DNA of 64,000 bases. It comes from Prunus persica. Lineage: Eukaryota > Streptophyta > Magnoliopsida > Rosales > Rosaceae. Each line of letters begins with the position of its first letter. The stretch's first letter is position 1. A program made the position numbers and the translations under genes. Under the pieces are notes generated by a model. That model saw only the letters and a program-made list of their open reading frames with translations. It searched no databases and was not told the DNA's origin. This document shows positions 11,376 through 22,943 of this stretch, piece after piece. Where the stretch lies: positions 15,292,950 to 15,356,949 of the forward strand of contig NC_034009.1 of the NCBI RefSeq assembly GCF_000346465.2. The letters run 5' to 3'.

Positions 11376-13857
11376 ATGTTGGCTATACTTTCCTCCCATG
11401 GAGGACACAGAAGCAAAGCACACACTCTCTTTCTACCTTTGTTCTTGACCATAGAAATTTTATCCTTGTCAAGCTTATTAGCAGAAGCTAACCAAGCTTC
11501 TTCACCATCCCATTTCTCCAAATTCTCTAGAGGAGGACCCTCCAAAGAAGCCAACAATAATATTCTATCGTTTTGCAAAAAAACTCCTCACCAAGCAGCT
11601 TGTGAATCTATTTTCATCTCCTCATCATCCAAAACAAGTACTACTTATAAAGAAGCCCCTCAAACCCTTGAAAATCTCTTTGTCCACTCAGTCGAATTCA
11701 GCATAAGTAAGGCTCATTTGGCTCGAGCCCTTGCCTATAACTTCGCCATTTCCCATCGTCAAAATGCTCACCAACCCCACTTGCTTGGTGGCATCAACGA
11801 CTGCCTTGAGCTGCTCGAGGACAGTATCGATTCACTCGATAATGTCATACGCAAGCACGACAAAAGTACTAAGAGCAGCACCTATGGCCATGTTGACGAT
11901 GATGTCCAAACCTGGCTCAGTGCTGCTCTTACCAATCAAGAAACTTGTCTAGAGAGCCTTGAGAATGACAACTCTAAGGTAGACAAGGGCCTCATGGAGA
12001 CTTCAGCTAAGAACTTGAGCCAATTCATAAGCAACTCCCTATCACTTTTCATGATGACTAGTAGAACTAAAAACACAAACCCTAGGCCGAATGTTGTCGG
12101 CGGCCGGAGGCTGTTGTCGGATGATTTTCCGACATGGGTCTCAGGCACGGAGAGGAAGCTTCTAGAAGGTTCTGTGGATGAATTGGAAGCACATGCCGTG
12201 GTGGCTTTGGATGGGAGTGGCACGCACAAAAGCATTGGTGAGGCACTTGGACTGGTGGCCTCATTGGAGGAGAGTGGTACTACTGGAGGCAGATCTGTAA
12301 TTCACGTAAAAGCTGGGACTTATTATGAATACATAAAAATACCCACCAAACAGAAGAACGTTATGTTAATTGGTGATGGATTGGGGAAGACCATTATTGT
12401 GGGCAGTAGGAGTTCGGAAGCTGGTTGGACAACTTACCAGTCTGCCACTGTGGGTAAGAATTTATATATGAATTTCCCTCCTCTTTAATTAGGGGTATTT
12501 TAGGAATTATCTCTCCATCAATAGGTTGAGTATGGTATTCTTTCTTTAAAAGTTTTTATGAGAGGTGGGCGAAATATAAAGTGGGTTGATGAGAAAAATA
12601 ACAAACCAAAAAAGTAATTAAAATCATATAAAAAAAGGTGTTGGTATTGCTACTTCATATAAAACGAATAAATTTCATAAATTAAAGATGATTTGGTGGA
12701 TATGGCTTAAATGAATTAATACTGTTAAACTAATTACTAATTAATAATGCTATTTGTACTATATTTATTAAAGATATAGTTGACTATCTCTTTAATAGAG
12801 GTAGATCCCGTTAGTGTATGTGAGACTCACCTGTATTAGAGAGGTAGTTAATATCGTGGTCAGTAAATATGGTCCATATAGTAACAACTTTATTAGGATT
12901 TTCGTTCTTTGCTATGATATGACAACAAAATATACTCTTATTTGACCTTTTCAATTTATTTACTACATACCTTTTTGGCAAATAAATTTTACTACACTCA
13001 AGTAGTTTATCTGCTGCGTATTGAAATGGATTTACCTCTAACTATCAAACAATTTGCTCCTTAAATATTTATATTCCTCAAATGTGAGAGACAAAAATGA
13101 TGATAAATTTGGACATGTTGTACTTCAAATTAATGACATACAAATGTGAATTTCAGCTGCTATGGGTGACGGATTTATAGCACGCGACATAACAATTGTG
13201 AATAGCGCCGGCCCTGCAAAGCAACAAGCTGTTGCTCTTCGAGTTGGTGCAGACAAGTCAGTGATCTTCAGATGCTCCATAGTTGGCTACCAAGACACCC
13301 TCTACACTCACTCCAAGCGCCAGTTCTACAGAGAAACCCAAATCTATGGAACTGTCGATTTCATATTCGGAAACTCAGCTGTGGTTTTCCAAAACTGCAA
13401 CATATTTGCAAGAAAGCCTGCATCATCTGGCCACAAAAACTTCGTCACAGCACAAGGCAGAAGCAGCCCAGATCAAAACACAGGCATTTCAATCCATAAC
13501 TGCAAAATATCAGCTGCATCAGATCTTGCTCCAGTCAAATCCAATTATGAGACATATCTTGGGAGGCCATGGAAGCAGTATTCTAGAACAGTTGTTATGC
13601 AGTCTTATTTGGATGAGTCAATAAATAGAGCTGGGTGGTCTCCTTGGGCAGGTGGGTTTGGCCTAACGACTTTGTATTATGGTGAGTACTTGAATTTTGG
13701 GCCTGGGGCTTCAACTTCAGGTAGGGTTCAGTGGCCTGGATACCATGCTTCAATTACAACAACTGTAGCTCAAGGTTTTACTGTTGGTGGTTTCATTTCT
13801 GGGAACCTTTGGTTGCCTTCCACCGGCGTGTCTTTCGATTCAGGATTGATTAGCTGA
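11376..13857 (+). CDS. Pectinesterase/pectinesterase inhibitor (type-I PME), two exons
   Basis: The enzyme removes methyl esters from cell-wall homogalacturonan. Exons are 11376-12453 (donor GTGG|gtaaga) and 13157-13857 (acceptor tttcag|CTGCT), giving 592 aa. Residues 17-40 form a hydrophobic signal/anchor segment. Residues 60-225 are a PMEI domain with Cys 67, 76, 142 and 191. Processing motifs RRLL (244-247) and RKLL (260-263) precede the catalytic domain (about 270-590), which has GTYYEY, QAVALR (383-388), QDTLY with Asp 406, DFIFG with Asp 427, and LGRPW with Arg 496. All usual catalytic residues are present. Group-2 PMEs are secreted and cleaved at RRLL before release to the wall. The single intron falls at the family's common position between SATV and MGDGF. 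No disruption is seen. I cannot assign a numbered orthologue. Confidence 0.95.
12454..13156 (+). other. Single intron of the pectinesterase gene
   Basis: Begins gtaaga and ends tttcag. It is AT-rich, about 700 bp, with no inserted element I recognise. Joining the flanking exons restores T-V-A-A-M-G-D-G. Confidence 0.9.
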
Positions 13858-15112
13858 AGGGTAGCGATTTTGGCACTCCTCGTTCGGCTTCTGGCATCAC
13901 CATTGCGACGGTACAAAAAGGATAAAATATTCAGTTTGGAGTGCCGAAGCTAAATTATTAGGAGTGACAATCACTACTCTCAGGTGAATTGTGCATTAAT
14001 ATAAGCTCCTATTTGTATTTTGTTTGCTGTGGTGTGAAACAAAAGGGCAACCCAACAAAAGGTTTGGTTACTTATTGATTGTAGTAGAATTGTATGGTGA
14101 TTAGGGCTGGTGTAGATTGGCCTAGGATTGTGGGGTCTTAGTGATTTGGGCCTGCAAACCCACAATGTTAAAAAATAAAGACTCCTTGTTCATGTTTATT
14201 TTTAATTAGCCATGTTAATCCAATTTCAATTTCTTTTCTTTCCTTAACTTAACGTTGGTGTATCATTATTTGTCTATTCACCAATTTTTCTCTCCTATTA
14301 TCATTTTCTCATAACCAGTGTGCTTTTCTCCATCATTTTCTCACCATTCGTCTCCTCCGTACCATTGCCTCCATCCAAGGATAGCACATCTCCATCAATT
14401 TGACATTATGGCATGTTGATGAAGATGTCTGCATGTCTGCATGTCTCTCTCTCCTGGTTCCGAACGAATGGGGGAACGTGGTTCGACGAAGAACATGTTC
14501 CATGAACAAACAAAGCACATTAAAATTGATTGGCACTATATCATGATTAGAACTTCTCATATTTCCAACACTTGATCAGTCGGTCGATTCTTGTTCATCA
14601 AACATTGAGTTTTGTCACAATTTGAGACTTCACTTGGAAAGTTGGGTGTCATTAATTTAAACTGATCAAGAAGTCACCAAACATTGATGTAGGATGAAAG
14701 AAACGAAAAGAAAAAACAACTTTTGTGAATTGTGTTCTAGACAAGAAGCAGAGGCTGCCGACATCGGATTTAAGGAAAAGATTAAATGTAACACAAACAC
14801 AAAAGCATTAATTGATAAGCAAGTAATGAAGATTAGATTAGAGAAAAAGAAAGGAAGGTTCTCTCATTAGACAAGTGGGTAAGTGAGCCATGTGCTATCA
14901 TGTGGTGGTTGGCCCTTCGGTGGGTCCACAACCGCACTTCTCCAACCTCCTATTCCTTCAAATTGACACCTACAAACAGAAATGGGCAAAACCATATATA
15001 GCACCGAAAATCCGACGCGACTCATTCACTCGCTTATTTTACAAATATGCCCTTCTTTATACAATAGCCTCTCTTTTTTAGACAAAATTTTTATAAAATA
15101 ATTTCTTCACTT
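13858..15112. other. Downstream of the pectinesterase; no gene seen
   Basis: The first 300 bp probably hold the 3' UTR. The rest has no ORF of coding quality and no repeat boundaries that I can define. Confidence 0.5.
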
Positions 15113-15597
15113 ATAGTGTGTTTATTAATCAGGAATTGAATTTCGTCTATGGATGATTCCTGTGTTTATTTCACATCAAAAAATTAAAAAGTATGTGGGG
15201 CTCATGCAAAATTACGAATTCAATTCCTAATCTTAGAAGAATTCAATTATTAGGTGAGAGGTGATATTCTAATTCCTGAATACTAACTGATTAGGAATTT
15301 ATTTATTTTACCTATTATATCCTCACACAATTTTTAAAACTCCAAATTTGTCATCTACTTTAAACCACCAACGAGGATATTTTAGTAATTAGCAACACTC
15401 TTAACCCCCACACCATATGGTTTAGTAAACAACTTCAAAGGAATCCGAAATCTAACTCTTCTCAATCCATATGGTTTAGTAAACAACTTCAATTGGAATC
15501 CGGAATCTAATTCTCCTCAATCCAACTTCTTCCCAATTCAATTCATCTTCATTTCAATTCCTCCTAATCCGATTACGGATTAATAAACATGCCATTA
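15113..15597. mobile_element. MITE with inverted ends GTTTATTAATC
   Basis: GTGTGTTTATTAATC near 15117 is mirrored by the inverse of GGCATGTTTATTAATC near 15592, and gaattcaattcc-like blocks are also mirrored inside. Such short elements ending in ATGTTTATTAATC are common in dicots. The interior has a 50-bp direct duplication around ccatatggtttagtaaac (15414 and 15464). I could not fix the target duplication, so class and exact ends are uncertain. Confidence 0.5.
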
Positions 15598-16260
15598 GGA
15601 TGTTAAAAAATGATAGTATATTATTAAAACAAAGTACAAACTGAATGAAGGCAGACATTGGCGCAAAGGATTAAACGAGCAAGCTTTAGACATGATGATT
15701 TGGTCATCGGAATAACCAGAAGCCTATCTTCGTTGTGAAACCGGTTAGAAAACTAACTTATTTAAATTGGAAATCCCGAGCCACATCTCAACTATAGTAT
15801 GAACTTGATTTAGTCCGAAACAAGTTTGTTATCTTTTTTTATTTAAATAAAAATAAAAATAATTATTATAGGTAGTCTAAAGAGTGTTTATTTTTTCCTT
15901 TTGAAAATTATAGGATTAGGAACATTCCATCTCACCCTTTTGTAGCTTGCGTGATTCACACGCACCCTAGTGGATATAGACACATGTCATGCCTTTATAA
16001 TAAAGATAATTAAAACAAAACAAAAAGTTAATAAAGTTCTTCAACCCACCACTCATGTAAGCCTAAACTTTTCCCTCTTTCTTCACCATCCTTCCATTTC
16101 CCCTAATCTGTGTGCTAATTAGACTCTCAGAGCTCATCAAAGCTTATGCCTTTTGTCATTGCAAAGCAAGCAAGAGGCCCTCCAATTGGCCATTGCCTAT
16201 CTTTCTTTCCTTAATCCCATAAAGTCATTTCTGTCAGAGCTACATATTGTCACTTATAGG
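15598..16260. other. Intergenic upstream of the IBH1-like gene
   Basis: No coding region is seen. The last 200 bp (16050-16260) become CT-rich and are likely promoter or leader of the downstream gene. Confidence 0.5.
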
Positions 16261-16292
16261 ATTTAGATCCCCCACCACCACCACCACCACCA

Positions 16293-16308
<16 letters not shown>

Positions 16309-16356
<48 letters not shown>
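16309..16356 (+). repeat. (GA)n microsatellite in the leader of the IBH1-like gene
   Basis: About 24 GA units end 20 bp before the start codon and follow a CCA repeat (16271-16290) and a short TATATATATACAC tract. GA/CT repeats are common in plant 5' UTRs and are bound by BPC proteins; a regulatory role here is inference. Confidence 0.85.
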
Positions 16357-16359
<3 letters not shown>

Positions 16360-16376
16360 TCCTCAGCTCACCTTCC

Positions 16377-16898
16377 ATGAAAAAAACCCTAAAATTGTAT
16401 CTCCTGACCATGACTAATATAACTACAACCGGTGTCACCTTAAACATCAAATCCTGCAGAACCAAGTTTGCTCATAGATTTGTTCGATCCCTCTTGCAAA
16501 TCAGAAACCATGCTCCGCCCAGTTCATCGTCGTCTTCAGAGGAAAAACTGATCCAAAAGCGCAGGCAAAGAATAAAGATAGCAGCTTATTTATCCATGGC
16601 TCATGCTGTTGGGCCAAGGATGAACTGGAGCAGGGCTCTTCTCTTTAAGCTTCGAAACCGGGCCTGCAGGCACCGTAAGAAGAAAAGGATTGTTGTGATC
16701 AGAAGGAAGACTAAAAAGGCCTCAAGATCATCACAGGGATCGGTTCCTGTGGATCAAGCAAAAAAGCTTCGGCGGCTCGTTCCTGGGGCCAAGTCCATGG
16801 ATTTGTGCAGCTTGCTGGAGGAAACTGCTCACTACATAACATGCCTTTCCACGCAGATTAAGGTGATGCAGGCTTTAGCTGATCATCTTTCTAAATGA
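16377..16898 (+). CDS. IBH1: IBH1-like atypical helix-loop-helix regulator
   Basis: Single-exon, 173 aa. The C-terminal 50 residues (AKKLRRLVPGAKSMDLCSLL, then a second helix EETAHYITCLSTQIKVMQAL) match the HLH of the IBH1/IBL1 family. The basic region is not a DNA-binding E-box reader. The central part NIKSCRTKFAHRFVRSLLQI is the conserved N-terminal block of that family. IBH1-type proteins repress cell elongation by binding growth-promoting HLH partners in the brassinosteroid/gibberellin response. The N-terminus to residue 23 is unusual; an internal Met at residue 12 could be the true start. IBH1 and IBL1 are close paralogues, and I cannot tell which this is. Confidence 0.85.
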   Translation: MKKTLKLYLLTMTNITTTGVTLNIKSCRTKFAHRFVRSLLQIRNHAPPSSSSSSEEKLIQKRRQRIKIAAYLSMAHAVGPRMNWSRALLFKLRNRACRHRKKKRIVVIRRKTKKASRSSQGSVPVDQAKKLRRLVPGAKSMDLCSLLEETAHYITCLSTQIKVMQALADHLSK

Positions 16899-17062
16899 GA
16901 CAGAAATCAAAGAAGCGGAAGGAATGAAATTATTGATACATACAGATGATACAGGTGAGTGTTGTGTGGGGAGTAAGTATATATATATATATATATATAA
17001 ATATATATAGTTTTGGTTTACTGCATATGCTCGAACTCAAATTTGGTTTACTGCATGACTAG

Positions 17063-17094
<32 letters not shown>

Positions 17095-17666
17095 TTTGAA
17101 TTTAAAGAAGGATGTGTAAACTCTGACTTGAAATTAATGTACGGATTGAATATTTTGTATATACAATATTCAAACATCACATATACCTAAATTCTGACTT
17201 GTATAAAGTTAAAGCCAGAGGCTCTCATTTAAGTTAACATCTCTCTCTCTCTCTCTCTCTGCATGTGCTTGTCTATGGATTGTCTTCTGTGTGTGTTTCT
17301 TACATAAGCGAAGCAGGTCTCAATTATTGCGCATGCTCCCTACAGCACGCAGACGAATATGAATATATATTTTTTGGAAAGAATAATACGAAGATTAAGA
17401 GGGTGTTTGCTGCACGTTTCTTGCTACTGTAATAAGAACATCCACTTTTCTTCTACCTGTTAATTGGTTACCAATTATGGGGTATTTATTGCTACTATAT
17501 GGCGTTTGGTTTTGATTTAATTATTCAATTTTACTAATTTACCCTTATTATAGTAGTTTATTTTATATTTTATTTATACAATCGATATTGTGAAGCAGGG
17601 TTTTCTCACATACAAGGGCAAAGGGAGCTAAACCCGTGGGGGTGGGGGTGGGGGTGGGGGGGGGGG
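16899..17666. other. 3' flank of the IBH1-like gene with microsatellites, ending in a G-run
   Basis: TA repeats at 16978-17000 and 17064-17091 and CT repeats near 17241-17259. No gene. The end (17637-17666) is a G-rich GGGGGT tract, which is the insertion site of the large CACTA element. Confidence 0.7.
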
Positions 17667-17684
17667 CACTACTACATTTTAGTA

Positions 17685-18300
17685 TTTGCGCGACGAAGAC
17701 AATTTCGTCGCACAAACTAACATATAGTCGCACAAATACAAGCGCGACAGAAAAATCGTCGCGCGTAATCTGTCGCGCAAAGGTTGTGAAGAAATACTTT
17801 GCACCACAGATTTTATCACTCGTCGCGCAATTTTGTGCGACGCTTATCCTTCGTTACACAAAAGGTTCAGAGACGACAGAATTGTTCGTCGCACAAAATT
17901 ACGCGCGACGAAACCTGATTCGTCGCCACAACAATGCACGGCGAATAGTTTTCGTCGCGCAAGACGTCTCGTAGACATTTACGGCACCAAGGGTTCATCG
18001 TCGCGCAATTCGGTACACATATTGCTCGACGAAAAGAAGTTGGCGCGTAACATTTTGCGCGACGGTAAATTGCGTCGCGCTGTACGTGCCCACAAATTTT
18101 GCGCGACGGTAAATTGCGTCGCGCTGTACGTGCCCACAAATTTTGGGCGACGCAATACTGTTGTCGCGGAAATCCATTTTAGCGACGAAAGCTTTCGTCG
18201 CGCAAAAATAATTATATGTATTTAAAAAAATGAAACATTATTTTTTCGGAATATATAAATTTGCGCGACGACAAAGCGTGCGTCGCGCAAAATTAATATA
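17685..18300. repeat. Left subterminal array of GCGCGACGA motifs
   Basis: By eye there are about two dozen exact or near copies of TTTGCGCGACGAA or its inverse, many arranged as facing pairs with 15-25 bp between. Within it a 44-bp unit is repeated twice in tandem (18053-18096, 18097-18140). In En/Spm the subterminal motif is what TNPA binds; the same role here is inferred. Confidence 0.85.
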
Positions 18301-18649
18301 TATAATTAATATATAATTATAATATTACTTTTGTTTTATTTTATAAAAAAATAAATTTGCTTTTTTTTTTGGGTAATAAAATGAAATTCCAATAATAAAA
18401 AAATTTATGTAAATAACAAATTTATTATATAAAATAAATGTATGCTACAAGAGAAAGATTTAAAAAATAATTACGAAAATAAAAAAACTAATCGAATAAT
18501 GTTCCAAAATCTACATTATCGTATGGCACATGCGGTTCAGAGGTCTGGGGGTCTACAGGGGCCGGCATCTGGTGGGGATGCTCGGGATGGACGGGCTCGG
18601 AGGTCGGCACATCAAAATGCGGGACTGGAATGCCGGACTGTGCGAGGGA

Positions 18650-20324
18650 CTACAGAATGACCGACATCTGGCTCTGAAGAGTGGCCACCTGTGCTGTCAA
18701 AGCAGTGACCTGACTGTTTGACTGCGCTGATGAACGGGGTCTGGGTTCCCTCCGCCTGGCATTCCCCATCCCTCGACAATATGTCCCCGGTCTCCTCCCT
18801 AGAGTCTGATCCAATGTCTCCGTCAAGATCTGAAACCCAGCATCCTGTGGAGGATCCACAGACTCGATCGGAGTATCGGGAGGAAGTTGGGAGGCAGACT
18901 TTTGAAGAACCAACTGGCTCCTCTCCACCATCGTCGTCTGTTTAGCATAACATAAAATATAAATTCAAACATTCATATAATAACCTTTAAAGTTGAATGC
19001 GTAACATAAGAATTAAAATTAAATAATACTTACATGAAGGTACTCGGCCAATTCATTCCCAGGTCGAACATAAACGTCGCCAAAGACGTCGATCTCTGGG
19101 AATTTGGACCCCCCCTAAATTGAACAAAAGAAGAAAAATATTAGAACGAAAAAATAAATTAAGAATAATGAAAAAGTAAAAATTAAATAAAAATTATTTT
19201 ATTATTACCTGACGCCGGGCATCCATCCTATAGGAGAAGGGCCTGGAACCCGAATGATAGAGAAGAGTCTTCTTCTTCCTATTGCCCTTATTGACTTTGG
19301 CTTTATTCTGTTATACAAAAAATAAAACGTATTAGTTGAAATTGAAATTAAATATAAAAATTAAATAAACATTAGTAAGAAAATAAAAATACATATAAAA
19401 AATTACCACAAAAGCGGGCGCCTGAAAATGAGCGCAGAGCCACGCCCAACTATCCTCCCGCCCCTCAAGCTCTTTCGGGCAACCCTCTTGAAGAGCGACT
19501 TGCGGATCATCGAACGCCTCAAAATTGTGGTGCAAGTCGCTCTTCCACTGCTTGTACCTCTCAGAGAAGAGTCTGTTGACGTACGCCAACGACTCTTCAT
19601 CAAGGTCCTCCAAGTTGTAGTTCGTCTGCAATAAATTAATTACATACATTTAAATAATATAAATATAACGTTTGAAAGAAAAAGAATGAAAAGGCCTACA
19701 TACCGACAACTGGCCGCGAACCTCAGTCTTGGTCTCGTCAGGCATCACCTTCCAAGACTTCCATTGCATAGGGCAATAGCTCCGAATGACATGACCAATG
19801 TCGTGGGCCAAGGAGCTATGCAACTCCGCCGTCGGTGCAGCCCGATGTCGCTCGTCGTATCCGATGTTGATACGACTGTTGGTCACTCGGGTGACCTTCG
19901 CCGTCTTCAACTGCCGACACGGCCCTCGGGTGTTCTTCTTGGCTGCAAAGAAAGATGACATGAATGTTAAATAAATAACAAATTTAACAATCAAATACAC
20001 ACAAAAAAAAAAACAAGAAATAAAAAATAAAATTAACTGGAGAAAAAAGAAAGCTATACTTGGCTGTGACCCCGACGCATCAGTGGATGTGGTGTCGGTG
20101 GTGCTGGCGGGCCGATGATGCCGCCTGGCGCTAACAGGCTGCACCACTGATGACGCTGATGAGGCAGGCGCCTGGGACCCAGCAGGTCCAACTGCCAAGT
20201 GGTCCATCAGTGCTGGCGCAGTAGTAGCAGATGCTGGAGCAGTGGCAGCAGATGTCGGCTGAGTCGGGGGCTCCGAACTCTGCGTGGTCGTCACCGCCCT
20301 ACGACGTCTAATTAGGTCTGACAT
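18650..20324 (-). CDS. TNPA-like CACTA protein (plant transposase Ptta/En/Spm family), six exons
   Basis: Exons, 5' to 3': 20324-20060, 19942-19704, 19625-19407, 19307-19209, 19114-19034, 18937-18650. All junctions are GT-AG and phase is kept throughout, giving 396 aa. The N-terminus is Ser/Thr/Pro/Ala-rich. The middle (TKKNTRGP ... GYDERHRAA ... PMQWKSWKVMP ... LDEESLAYVNRLFSERYKQW) is the family core. The C-terminus has a short coiled coil (VTALTAQVATLQSQMSVIL). Such proteins bind the subterminal repeats and help the TNP2-type transposase. TAG at 18650-18652 ends the frame; the same frame then runs open to TAG at 18488-18490, so about 54 C-terminal residues are cut off, probably by CAG to TAG. 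An acceptor-like tgtgcag directly before the ATG suggests a non-coding first exon upstream. Confidence 0.8.
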
Positions 20325-20399
20325 CTGCACAATTTCATTATACACATACAAATTAATAAAATATACGAATATTTGAAAACACATACAATTTTATTCAGA

Positions 20400-21000
20400 T
20401 TATTGACCTAGGGTTTGCGAGTTCGGAGTATGCAGGACTGCGATCCATGATTCGTCGAATCGTAGACGATCCAAGAAATACAAGGTACATCATACGTGAG
20501 TTTGAGTTCGATCCAACGGTCCGAACATAACAACCCTGGAAATCGCACAATAGGTAAAATCCATTCGAGACGCAAACGGTAACCAAATTCCAATCCGAAA
20601 ACACCTATGCACTCGTGACAACTACAGGATTGCACTAGGACCTAATTCAGTGGCTACAGTAACCCACGCGCCGCCCCACGCACCGGCAGCGCGCGGGTGT
20701 CCAAAGCGATACCAATCGCCGGAAAATTCTTAAAACTAAGGGCCAAGGTTCCTACCCTAGGTTCAAAACATCAATTGCCGCCACTTTTGTTCTTGGACAT
20801 ACCCCGAAAAATGGCCGGAAGTGAAAATCAAAATCCGGCCGAAACTTAGGGTTTCAAATTAAGTGCCCTAGTGCAACAAATTCAGAAATCCTATCCAACC
20901 ATCAGCTAAAGCATGAAAAATAGGATAGAAACCATACCTCAGGTGTCGGAATTGGTCGCCGGAGGAGGGAGAACACGGCGGAGCAGATTCGGTGAAAACC
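20400..21000 (-). repeat. Segment homologous to 24655-25230 (LTR-like sequence upstream of TNPA)
   Basis: Blocks such as gggtttgcgagttcggagta, cgtcgaatc, cttttgttcttggacatacc and gaaaccatacct occur in the same order and orientation at 24655-25230 inside the LTR-like insertion. On the - strand both copies end in a potential splice donor GTATGGTTTC. This copy lies just upstream of the TNPA start and may supply its leader and promoter. Confidence 0.7.
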
Positions 21001-21174
21001 AAAGAAATCGCAGCGGCTGGCTCGACGGTGACGGCGGGGGAGCTCCGGGGTACCACCAATGTCGCGGGCGCGGTCCAAATCCACCGGGGTAGGAGGCTGA
21101 GCTGACGGCGGGGAAGGATTTTCAGAAATCTGGGGAAGAAGGAGGCCATCGCGTGGTTTCTGAAATTTCATTCG

Positions 21175-22140
21175 TTTTTGCGCGACGAAGTCAAGATAAC
21201 GTCGCGCAAGAAATTTTAAATGGCTATTGCGCGACGAAAAATATGTGTGTTCCGTCGCGCAATGTCATTCATCCGCCAAAATTTGGTAAAAGGGTAGTTT
21301 TTACGAGACGCACAAATGTGTATTTCGTTGCGCAATGTTGGCAGTCCACCAAAATTTGGGATTTAGGGTTTAGCGGGCGAGATTGAATTCTTGCGCGATG
21401 CACTAAAGCAATGTCGTCGCGCAATGTTGGCAGTCCGCCAAAATTTGGGATCTAGGGTTTAGCGGGCGAGATTGAATTCTTGCGCGACGCACTAAAGCAA
21501 TGTCCTAGGGTTTAGCGGGAGAAATTGAAAACTTGCGCGACGCCTGACATTATGTCGTCGCTCAATGTTGCCAATAGACTGAATTTTTGCACGACGCATA
21601 CCAGGAGCGTCGCGCAAAAATTCGCAAAAAAAATGATATGCTAACCGTCCAAAGAGAAAGGGCTGGCTGAGATTGCGCTACGTATACGTACAGCGTGGCG
21701 TAAAACCTCGCCAAAAATTTCCACTAAGTGTCCAAGGAGGAAGAGAGTGAAATGTGAAAGTTCTGGCTGGTATGGCGCGACGAATTGAACTGTCTTCGTC
21801 ACGCAAGACTGTTCCATGTAGGCTATCTGCGACCAATTTAACGGCAACATTTGTGTTTTATTGTGGAGAGAATGCGCGACGAGCACGAACAGCGTCGCGC
21901 AAAAACTGGCAAAATTTTTTCACAAGTGTCCAGGGAGGAAAAGTGGAAGGTGAAAGTTCTGGCTGATATTGCGCGACGAATATGAGAAAAGTCGCGCAAG
22001 TTAGCCTTCTGTAAACCAGAAAACATTTGTGACCAAGTGTTGAAGGAGGAAGCGCGACGACCGGTCTTGTATTCGTCGCGCAACCCCGTCCTTGGCAGGC
22101 TTTGTGTGACCAAACACGTTTATTCGTCGCGCAAACCCTG
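21175..22140. repeat. Internal array of the CACTA subterminal motif
   Basis: Further copies of GCGCGACGA/TCGTCGCGC fill this stretch, more than 3 kb from the left end. They include a direct duplication of an 80-100 bp unit (tggcagtccRccaaaatttgg, tagggtttagcgggcgag) at 21341-21440 and 21427-21525. Smaller clusters occur at 22838-22943 and 25755-25825. Confidence 0.8.
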
Positions 22141-22142
22141 TA

Positions 22143-22186
22143 CCCTAAACCCTAAACCCTAAACCCTAAACCGCAGAAACCCTAAA
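22143..22186. repeat. Telomere-like CCCTAAA tract
   Basis: Four perfect CCCTAAA units are followed after nine bases by a fifth, the plant telomere repeat in C-strand sense. It sits inside the CACTA element at the end of the internal motif array. Confidence 0.9.
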
Positions 22187-22200
22187 CCTGAAACTAGTTT

Positions 22201-22777
22201 TCATGATCCAACCGGCAAACTTGTTTTTTTACACTTCGAGATCATATATGCCAAAAATCGAAAAAAACAAACATTAAGAGATTGAGTAACAGGATGAAAC
22301 TTGTCGACGGTTGTAAATGAAAAGTCATGATTTAACGGTTATTTTAGCTCTGATTTGTATGATTTTTTACAGCTACTTTTCTTTACCCTATATGAATACA
22401 ATTATTGAATTTGATCTTCAATTTCAGATGTTTACACTAGGGTGATATGACATAATGTTATGTTATATTTAACGAACGTATAAGTAAACTATTTATTGTT
22501 TGTGAATATATGGTTGCTATGGCAAACGCATTCTACGAAAGTAGTTTCAGCAATCCAGCCGTCAAACTTGTTTATTTGTACTTCGAGATCTTAGACCCCA
22601 AAAATCGAAAAAATAAAACATTCAGAGATCAAGTAACGGGACAAAACTTTTGAACGGTTATAAATGAAAACTCATGATTTAACGGTTATTTTAACTCCGA
22701 TTTTGATAAATTTTTACACCTACACTCCATGACCCTATATGAATACAATACCCTAACTCGATCGTGAATTTCAAATA
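22201..22777. repeat. Diverged tandem duplication, period about 345 bp
   Basis: 22201-22437 and 22547-22775 share ordered blocks (caaacttgttt, acttcgagatc, ccaaaaatcgaaaaaa, tcatgatttaacggttattt, ccctatatgaatacaat). They are clearly related but differ at many positions. Confidence 0.85.
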
Positions 22778-22943
22778 TATATGTGTATATATAATATGTG
22801 TATATATAATATATATTATAAAATAATATATATTTCCGCGACGAACATATGTTTATCGTCGCGCAAACTTTCGCGCGTGACGGAAGACACTTTGTCGCGC
22901 AATTATTTAACTTCACACGACTAATGTATTTTGGGTCGCGCAA

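Noticed and set aside
17636..18225. Overlapping ORFs full of Arg, Ala and Thr at the left CACTA end
   Set aside because: They are translations of the GCGCGACGA array in different frames.
17685..18300. Regularly spaced palindromes that look like a CRISPR array
   Set aside because: The genome is eukaryotic, spacing is irregular and the motif is a transposon subterminal repeat in both orientations.
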